Shown here: piece by piece, positions 58,861 through 64,000 of the stretch
Layout: every line of letters starts with the position of its first letter
How positions within the stretch are numbered: the stretch's first letter is position 1
Assembly: GCF_001418655.1 (NCBI RefSeq)
Contig: NZ_LIQZ01000146.1
Span: forward strand, 31,438-95,437
Reading direction: 5' to 3'
Length of the DNA: 64,000 bases
From: Streptomyces phaeochromogenes
GTDB lineage: Bacteria > Actinomycetota > Actinomycetes > Streptomycetales > Streptomycetaceae
The notes under the pieces: generated by a model
What the model was told of the DNA's origin: nothing
Database searches by the model: none
What the model saw: only the letters and a program-made list of their open reading frames with translations
Made by a program: the position numbers and the translations under genes

Positions 58861-60540
58861 ATGTCGCCCCAGACCCAGCCCCACGCAGTGGCCCGCGTTC
58901 GCGCGGCCTACGCCCGTATCGAGGCCACAGCCCGCCCCGAGGTCTGGATCGACCTGCGCCCCCAGGCAGAGGTCGAGGAGGAGGCCCGAGCCATCGACAC
59001 CCGCCTCGCCGCAGGCGAACACCTCCCCCTCGCAGGCAAGCTCTTCGCCGCGAAGGGCAACATCGACGTGGCGGGCCTCCCCACCACGGCAGGCTGCCCG
59101 GCCTACGCATACCGCCCGCAGACGGACGCCCCGGTGGTAGCCCGCCTCCGCGCGGCAGGCGCGATCCCCCTGGGCACCACCAATCTGGACCAGTTCGCCA
59201 CAGGCCTGGTCGGCACCCGCTCCCCCCACGGCCCCGTCCGCAACGCCATCGCCCCCGAAAGAATCAGCGGCGGCTCCAGCTCAGGAAGCGCGGTAGCCGT
59301 AGCCCTCGGCATCGTGGACCTCGCCCTGGGCACGGACACCGCGGGCAGCGGCCGCATCCCCGCCGCCTTCAACGGCATCGTCGGCCTCAAGCCGACCCGG
59401 GGCCTCGTCCCCACGGGCGGCGTGGTCCCGGCCTGCGCCACCCTCGACTGCGTGACGGTCTTCGCCCGCACCCTCCAGGAGGCGGAACAGGCCCTGGCGC
59501 ACATGACCTCCCCGCCCGCCCGCGACCTCCCCGCACTCCCACAGCGCACTCCAGGCCCATGGCGCATCGCCGTCCCGCCCCGCGAACAGCTCGGCGAGCT
59601 GGACGAGGGCTGGGCGGAGGCGTACGAGGAGGCCGCAGCCCAACTCCGCGCGGCGGGAGCCGAGTTGCTCCCCCTCGACCTCGCCCCGTTCACCGAAGCC
59701 GCCGCGATGCTCTACGAGGGTGCCTTCGTGGCCGAGCGCTACACCGCCGTGGGGGGCTTTGTCGACAAGTTGCTCTCCGAGGGCGGCGCCGGCCTCGACC
59801 CGACGGTCGCCGGCATCATCACCCGCGCCCGCGACATCCCGGCCCACCAGCTCTTCGCCGACCAGGACCGGCTGGCGGCCCTGCGCACCCGCGCCCTGGC
59901 GGAGCTCGGCGACGCGGACGCCCTGCTCCTCCCGACGGCCCCCGGTCACCCCACGCTCGCCGAGGTCGCCGCCGACCCGCTCGGCTCCAACGCCCGGCTC
60001 GGCCGCTTCACCAACTCCACGAACCTCTTCGACCTGGCGGCCGTGGCCGTCCCGGCGGGCGAGGTGGCGGGCCTCCCGTTCGGTGTGATGCTGATCGGGC
60101 CGGCCTTCACCGACGAACGCCTCGCCCGGATCGCCCGCACCCTGGAGGCACCGACGACCCGGATCGCCGTGGTCGGCGCCCACCTTTCGGGCCAGCCGCT
60201 CAACGGCCAACTCCTCTCCCTGGGAGCCCGGTTGGAACGTACGACCAGGACCGCGCCCGTCTACCGGCTGCACGCCCTGTCGACCGAACCGCCCAAGCCG
60301 GGCCTCGTCCACGTGGGCGAGGGCGGCGCCGCGATCGAGGCCGAGGTGTGGCGGCTGCCCGCCGAGGGGCTCGGCCGCCTGCTCGCCGCGCTGCCCCGAC
60401 CAATGGCCCTGGGCCGGGTCGAACTGGCCGACGGCGACGAGGCACCCGGCTTCCTCTGCGAGCCGGGCGCGCTGGACGGCGCGCGGGACATCACGGAGTA
60501 CGGAGGATGGCGTGCGTATCTGAACTCCGCCGACGAGTGA
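58861..60540 (+). CDS. Allophanate hydrolase
   Basis: A 559-residue amidase-signature enzyme hydrolysing allophanate to ammonia and CO2. The catalytic Ser-cisSer-Lys set is Lys65 in LFAAKGNIDVAG and the ISGGSSSGSAVAVAL motif near residues 136-150. The C-terminal allophanate-hydrolase domain (about 440-559: VYRLHALSTEPPKPGLVHVG) is present. AAGGAG lies 7 bases before the ATG. It completes the urea/guanidine carboxylase pathway. A 213-base repeat-rich gap separates it from the carboxylase gene. Confidence 0.94.
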   Translation: MSPQTQPHAVARVRAAYARIEATARPEVWIDLRPQAEVEEEARAIDTRLAAGEHLPLAGKLFAAKGNIDVAGLPTTAGCPAYAYRPQTDAPVVARLRAAGAIPLGTTNLDQFATGLVGTRSPHGPVRNAIAPERISGGSSSGSAVAVALGIVDLALGTDTAGSGRIPAAFNGIVGLKPTRGLVPTGGVVPACATLDCVTVFARTLQEAEQALAHMTSPPARDLPALPQRTPGPWRIAVPPREQLGELDEGWAEAYEEAAAQLRAAGAELLPLDLAPFTEAAAMLYEGAFVAERYTAVGGFVDKLLSEGGAGLDPTVAGIITRARDIPAHQLFADQDRLAALRTRALAELGDADALLLPTAPGHPTLAEVAADPLGSNARLGRFTNSTNLFDLAAVAVPAGEVAGLPFGVMLIGPAFTDERLARIARTLEAPTTRIAVVGAHLSGQPLNGQLLSLGARLERTTRTAPVYRLHALSTEPPKPGLVHVGEGGAAIEAEVWRLPAEGLGRLLAALPRPMALGRVELADGDEAPGFLCEPGALDGARDITEYGGWRAYLNSADE

Positions 60541-60874
60541 CACACCCCGGCACCGGACCGGCCACGACTGCACCGGACCGACCGCGACGAGACACAACCC
60601 CTCTGCGCAACCGACCACTGCGTGACGAGCCCCCTTCTCAACCGATCGCGGCGTGACGAGCCCCTGCTCAAGCAGCCCCGCGTCACGCGGCCCTTCCACT
60701 CAACCGGCCGCCGCGTGACCCAACCTCTGTGCTCAGTCAGCCGCCGCGCGACCCGACCCCTTCACCCAGCCCGCCAACGCGCGCCCCGGCCCCTGCCCCC
60801 GACCCAGCCGACCCTTTAGCCCCTCACCGGACGATCGTCTTTCGCGAGAGCGACCGTCCAGGAGGGCAGGGCCG
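60541..60874. other. Intergenic region between allophanate hydrolase and MMPL genes
   Basis: 334 bases without a gene. A tandem repeat block (60606-60805) fills most of it, preceded by two copies of a GCACCGGACCG motif near 60549 and 60570. Near 60831-60861 an imperfect inverted repeat (GGACGATCGT / GCGACCGTCC) precedes the MMPL ribosome-binding site and may be an operator. Confidence 0.5.
60606..60805. repeat. Degenerate tandem repeat of about 31-33 bp
   Basis: About six units containing CCGCGTGACC-like cores followed by CCCCT or CCTTC blocks. The cores start at 60620, 60651, 60680, 60713 and near 60746, giving spacings of 31, 29, 33 and 33. It is not part of a plausible gene. Confidence 0.6.
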
Positions 60875-63187
60875 ATGACACCGCAGACATCGCCGACTTC
60901 GCAGACATCGCCGAGTTCGCCGACCTCTTCGTCGCCACAGTCCGCAGCCGGGCCGCGGGGGCGGGTCGCCCGCGCGGTGAGCACCCGGCCGCGTCTGCTG
61001 CTCCTCCTGATACTGCTGCTCACCGCGGGCGCGGTCCTGGTCGGCGGCGGGGTCGCCGAACGCATGAGCAGCGGCGGCTCACAGATCCCGGGCTCCGAAT
61101 CCTCGTACGCGACAGCCGAGTTGGAGCGCCGCTGGCCCGCCTCGCAGCCGAATCTCCTGCTGCTCGTGTCGCCGCGCGACGGGTCCCGGGACGTCGACGA
61201 CCCGGCCGTCGCCTCGGCGGCGCACGACCTGGCCCGCCAACTGGCGGACGAGAACACCGTGTTGGGCGTGGTCTCGTACTGGCAGGCCAAGGACACCGCG
61301 CTGCGCGCCCGCGACGGCGGCGAGGCGCTGATCACCGCCCGTATCAAGGGCGACGAGGACGCGGTCGACGACGCGCTGGAGGCTCTGGAGCCGCGCTACC
61401 AGGGCACGCACGGCGCGGTCGACGTACGGCTCGGCGGCCCGGCGGCGGTGCGGCACGCCTCCCAGGAGGTGATCGCCGACGACCTCGTACGAGCCGAAGT
61501 CATCGCGCTGCCGGTCACGTTGGTGCTGCTGGTCGTGGTGTTCGGCAGCGCGGTCGCGGCAGCCCTGCCCCTGCTGGTGGGGATCGTGTCGGTGCTCGGC
61601 ACGAACGCCGTACTGCGGGTGATCACCGAGTTCACGGACGTGTCGGTGTACGCGCAGAACCTCACGACGGCTCTCGGGCTCGGACTCGCCATCGACTACG
61701 CACTGTTCCTGGTACGACGTCATCGCGAGGAACTGGCGGCCGGCCATGATCCACGGGACGCGGTGGCCGTGACACTGCGGACCGCCGGGCGAACGGTGCT
61801 GTACTCGGCGCTGACCGTCGCCGTCTGCCTCGCTTCGATGCTGGTCTTCGAGCAGTACTTCCTGCGCTCCCTCGCGTACGCCGGTATCGCGGTCGTCCTC
61901 ATCTCAGCCGCGGCCTCGCTCGTCGCGCTGCCCGCGGCGCTCGTGCTGCTCGGACACCGGGTCAACGCCCTGCGGCTGCCGGTCGGCAGGCGCGGCGGGA
62001 ATCCGGGAGCGGGCTGGGCGCGGCTCGCCCGACTGGTGATGCGACGTGCCCCGCTGTTCGCGGTCGGCACGGTCGCCGTGCTGCTCGCACTCGGACTGCC
62101 CTTCAAGGACGTGCGGTTCGGCACGGCCGACGACCGTCAGCTCCCGTCGAGCACCGAAGCCCGGGTCGTACAGGAGGAGTTGAGGAACGAGTTCCCCGGC
62201 AGCCCGGGCAGCGCGCTGGCCGTACTCGTCGAGGGGAAGCCGGACGCCAAAGCACTCACGGAGTACAGCGGCGAGGTCTCGCGGCTGGCGCATGTCGTCC
62301 AAGTCGCGGGCCCCGCGGGGCGGTTCGTGGACGGGAAGCGCGTGGATGGGAAGCGCGTGGGCGGGAAGCGCGTGGGCGACGCGCCCCCGGCCGTCGGATT
62401 CGTCTCCGTACTGCACTCGGCGGAAAGCGCTTCACCGCAGAGTGTGAGTCTCGTAAAGAAGATCCGTGCGGTTCCGGCCTCGTTCGAGACCTCGGTGACC
62501 GGACCGGCCGCCGTGCTCGCCGACACCCAGCACGGTACGGCCGAGCGGCTGCCGTGGGCGCTCGCGGTCATCGCCGTCACGACGCTGATCCTGGCCTTCC
62601 TGCTCACCGGAAGCGTGCTGCTGCCGCTGCTCACCGTCGTCGTCAACGGGCTCAGTCTGACCGCGATGTTCGGGGCCGTGGTCTGGGTCTTCCAGGACGG
62701 GCACCTGTCCGGCCCGCTCGGTTTCACGCCCACCGGGGACATCGAGACGGCGCTGCCCGTGCTGATGTTCTGCGTGGCGTTCGGTCTGTCCATGGACTAC
62801 GGGGTCTTCCTGGTCTCACGCATCAAGGAGGAGTACGAGCTCGGCGGCGACCACCGTGACGCGGTGGTCCTCGGCATCCGGCGCACCGGCGGGCTCATCA
62901 CTGCGGCGGCGCTGATCCTGGCCGTGGTGATGGTGGCGATCGGCACCTCGCGCGTGACCAACATCAAGATGCTGGGCCTGGGCGTGGGGCTGGCCGTGCT
63001 GATGGACGCGATGGTCGTACGGGCCCTGCTGGTCCCCGCTGTGCTCCGGCTCACCGGGCGGGCGACCTGGTGGGCCCCGGCACCCCTGCGGCGGCTGCAG
63101 CGGCGGGTGGGGCTCGAAGAGGAGGCGCGTACGACGTATCCGGACATCCCCACGCGCACCGAGCGCCCCGTGAGTGGCCGGACCTGA
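60875..63187 (+). CDS. MMPL/RND-family membrane transporter
   Basis: A 770-residue transporter with the duplicated MMPL layout. A first helix (LLLLILLLTAGAVLVGGGVA) is followed by an external loop, a block of five helices (VIALPVTLVLLVVVFGSAVA to AAASLVALPAALVLLG), a second external domain and a second block (LAVIAVTTLILAFLLTGSVL onward). The functional Asp-Tyr pairs are in LGLGLAIDYALFLVRR and FGLSMDYGVFLVSRIKEEY. Members export lipids or other hydrophobic compounds. AGGAGG precedes the ATG by 9 bases. Substrate unknown. Confidence 0.92.
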   Translation: MTPQTSPTSQTSPSSPTSSSPQSAAGPRGRVARAVSTRPRLLLLLILLLTAGAVLVGGGVAERMSSGGSQIPGSESSYATAELERRWPASQPNLLLLVSPRDGSRDVDDPAVASAAHDLARQLADENTVLGVVSYWQAKDTALRARDGGEALITARIKGDEDAVDDALEALEPRYQGTHGAVDVRLGGPAAVRHASQEVIADDLVRAEVIALPVTLVLLVVVFGSAVAAALPLLVGIVSVLGTNAVLRVITEFTDVSVYAQNLTTALGLGLAIDYALFLVRRHREELAAGHDPRDAVAVTLRTAGRTVLYSALTVAVCLASMLVFEQYFLRSLAYAGIAVVLISAAASLVALPAALVLLGHRVNALRLPVGRRGGNPGAGWARLARLVMRRAPLFAVGTVAVLLALGLPFKDVRFGTADDRQLPSSTEARVVQEELRNEFPGSPGSALAVLVEGKPDAKALTEYSGEVSRLAHVVQVAGPAGRFVDGKRVDGKRVGGKRVGDAPPAVGFVSVLHSAESASPQSVSLVKKIRAVPASFETSVTGPAAVLADTQHGTAERLPWALAVIAVTTLILAFLLTGSVLLPLLTVVVNGLSLTAMFGAVVWVFQDGHLSGPLGFTPTGDIETALPVLMFCVAFGLSMDYGVFLVSRIKEEYELGGDHRDAVVLGIRRTGGLITAAALILAVVMVAIGTSRVTNIKMLGLGVGLAVLMDAMVVRALLVPAVLRLTGRATWWAPAPLRRLQRRVGLEEEARTTYPDIPTRTERPVSGRT

Positions 63188-63309
63188 CCCCGGTACGCCC
63201 CTACAACGGACCCCTGCACACAAGTCCTGCACAACTCGGCTATATGACCCAACTAGACTTCCTCGCAAGGGGGTTGCGGAGTCGCGCCCGCGGGAGAGCT
63301 GGGGGCGGG

Positions 63310-63918
63310 TTGATACGGATTCTGCTGGCCGAGGACGTCTCGATGGTGCGCGGTGCGTTGGTGGCGCTGCTCAACCTCGAACCCGACCTGGAGGTCGTGG
63401 CAGAGGTGGACCGGGGCGACACGATCCTCTCGGCGGCACTTGCCGTACGGCCGGATGTGGCTGTCATCGACTACGACCTTCCGCACACGGACGGGATCAC
63501 CGCGGCGGGGCAGTTGCACGAGCGGCTGCCCGGCTGCCGCACGGTGATCATCACCAGCCTCGGCAAGCCGGGGACGCTGCGGCGGGCGCTGGCCCAGCAG
63601 GTGGCCGGGTTCGTCCTCAAGGACTCACCCGCCTCCTACCTCGCCGAGGTCGTCCGCAAGGTGGCGGCCGGTGAGCGGGTCATCGACCAGCAGCTCGCGC
63701 TCTCCGCCTTCTCGGACGGCGAGTCGCCTCTCACGGGGCGCGAGACGGAGATCCTGCGTCTCGCGTCGCAGGGCGCGGACGCCACCGAGATCGCCGAGGC
63801 GCTCCATCTCTCCGTGGGCACGGTGCGGAACTATCTGACCTCCGTCGTCACGAAGCTCAACGCCCGCAATCGGGTCGATGCGGTTCGGATTGCTGCGGAG
63901 TCGGGGTGGCTGATGTGA
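63310..63918 (+). CDS. NarL/LuxR-family response regulator
   Basis: A 202-residue response regulator. The receiver has RILLAEDVSMVRGAL, the phospho-acceptor Asp in VAVIDYDLPHTDG, and Lys in AGFVLKDSPASYL. The C-terminal LuxR HTH is ESPLTGRETEILRLASQGAD followed by ATEIAEALHLSVGTVRNYLT. It resembles DesR-type regulators. TTG 63310 gives the usual start (IRILLAED); an in-frame ATG at 63244 would add 22 residues. Its kinase would be expected downstream, outside the window. Confidence 0.93.
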   Translation: MIRILLAEDVSMVRGALVALLNLEPDLEVVAEVDRGDTILSAALAVRPDVAVIDYDLPHTDGITAAGQLHERLPGCRTVIITSLGKPGTLRRALAQQVAGFVLKDSPASYLAEVVRKVAAGERVIDQQLALSAFSDGESPLTGRETEILRLASQGADATEIAEALHLSVGTVRNYLTSVVTKLNARNRVDAVRIAAESGWLM

Positions 63919-63980
63919 GCGTTCGGGTGTGCGGGTCCATCGGGGTGCGGGTCGGTGGGAGGTGCGGGTCGGTCGGGGGT

Positions 63981-64000
63981 GCTCGCGCAGTTCCCCGCGC
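63981..64000. repeat. Dispersed intergenic repeat, copy E (cut by window end)
   Basis: GCTCGCGCAGTTCCCCGCGC matches the complementary strand of the outer part of copy A and lies 63 bases after the response-regulator stop. Confidence 0.6.

Noticed and set aside
57457..59229. A long minus-strand open frame opposite the carboxylase gene.
   Set aside because: Its composition is typical of an antisense frame of a GC3-rich gene, it has no domain, and it runs through the repeat-rich gap.
60541..60860. A continuation of the coding frame past the allophanate hydrolase stop (Arg/Pro-rich repeats).
   Set aside because: The reading frame is in a different phase, is low-complexity, and the hydrolase already has its complete C-terminal domain.

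Overview
The window reads as chromosomal Streptomyces DNA. GC is very high with strong GC3 codon bias, GTG/TTG/ATG starts follow GGAGG-type sites, many gene pairs overlap by ATGA/GTGA, and the gene set is typical of the genus (pheST, infC-rpmI-rplT, a rar/cvn conservon, glnA4). Much of the order matches my memory of the S. coelicolor SCO1590-1630 region, with insertions. I could not run a search, so orthology statements rest on recognition only. No rRNA, tRNA, CRISPR array or insertion sequence was found.

Left part (1-16.6 kb). A truncated GHL10 glycosyl hydrolase and a 3-hydroxybutyryl-CoA dehydrogenase are followed by a NUDIX hydrolase, an NsdA-like TPR regulator and a SpoIIE-type phosphatase. 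The core translation block is on the minus strand: infC-rpmI-rplT, a SpoU methyltransferase, an orphan PAS histidine kinase, and pheS-pheT. infC appears to start at AUC and has a long structured leader. DUF1844, SseB-like and serine-hydrolase genes follow.

Middle part (16.6-41.9 kb). A mycosin-like subtilase is coupled to a 905-residue repeat-rich membrane protein. Then come a PLP deaminase/aldolase and a gamma-glutamyl amine pathway (glnA4, aldehyde dehydrogenase and SDR, divergent from a FadR-type regulator and a C26 hydrolase). Next are a LysR/TDT transporter pair, a BtuF-like protein, an XRE-cupin regulator, a glycine-betaine ABC system with two binding domains fused to its permease, a FEN-type exonuclease, an iron-boxed siderophore-interacting protein, and an ABC exporter beside a PadR regulator.

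Right part (42-64 kb). An APC permease, a two-gene terpene synthase/P450 locus with a TTA codon in each gene, an RluA pseudouridine synthase, the five-gene rarA-E (cvn9-like) conservon, and a TetR regulator divergent from two DUF1989 genes, a biotin-dependent urea/guanidine carboxylase and allophanate hydrolase. An MMPL transporter and a LuxR-type response regulator finish the window.

The strongest system-level signal is one palindrome, TTTCTGTC-N4-GACAG(A/G)AA. It lies in front of the carboxylase operon (beside tetR) and also in front of the APC permease 11 kb away. This suggests a split TetR regulon for uptake and breakdown of guanidine or urea. Other notable signals are TTA (bldA-type) codons in five genes, a dispersed repeat family found at gene 3' ends, and candidate operators for the FadR-, LysR-, PadR- and DmdR/IdeR-type regulators.
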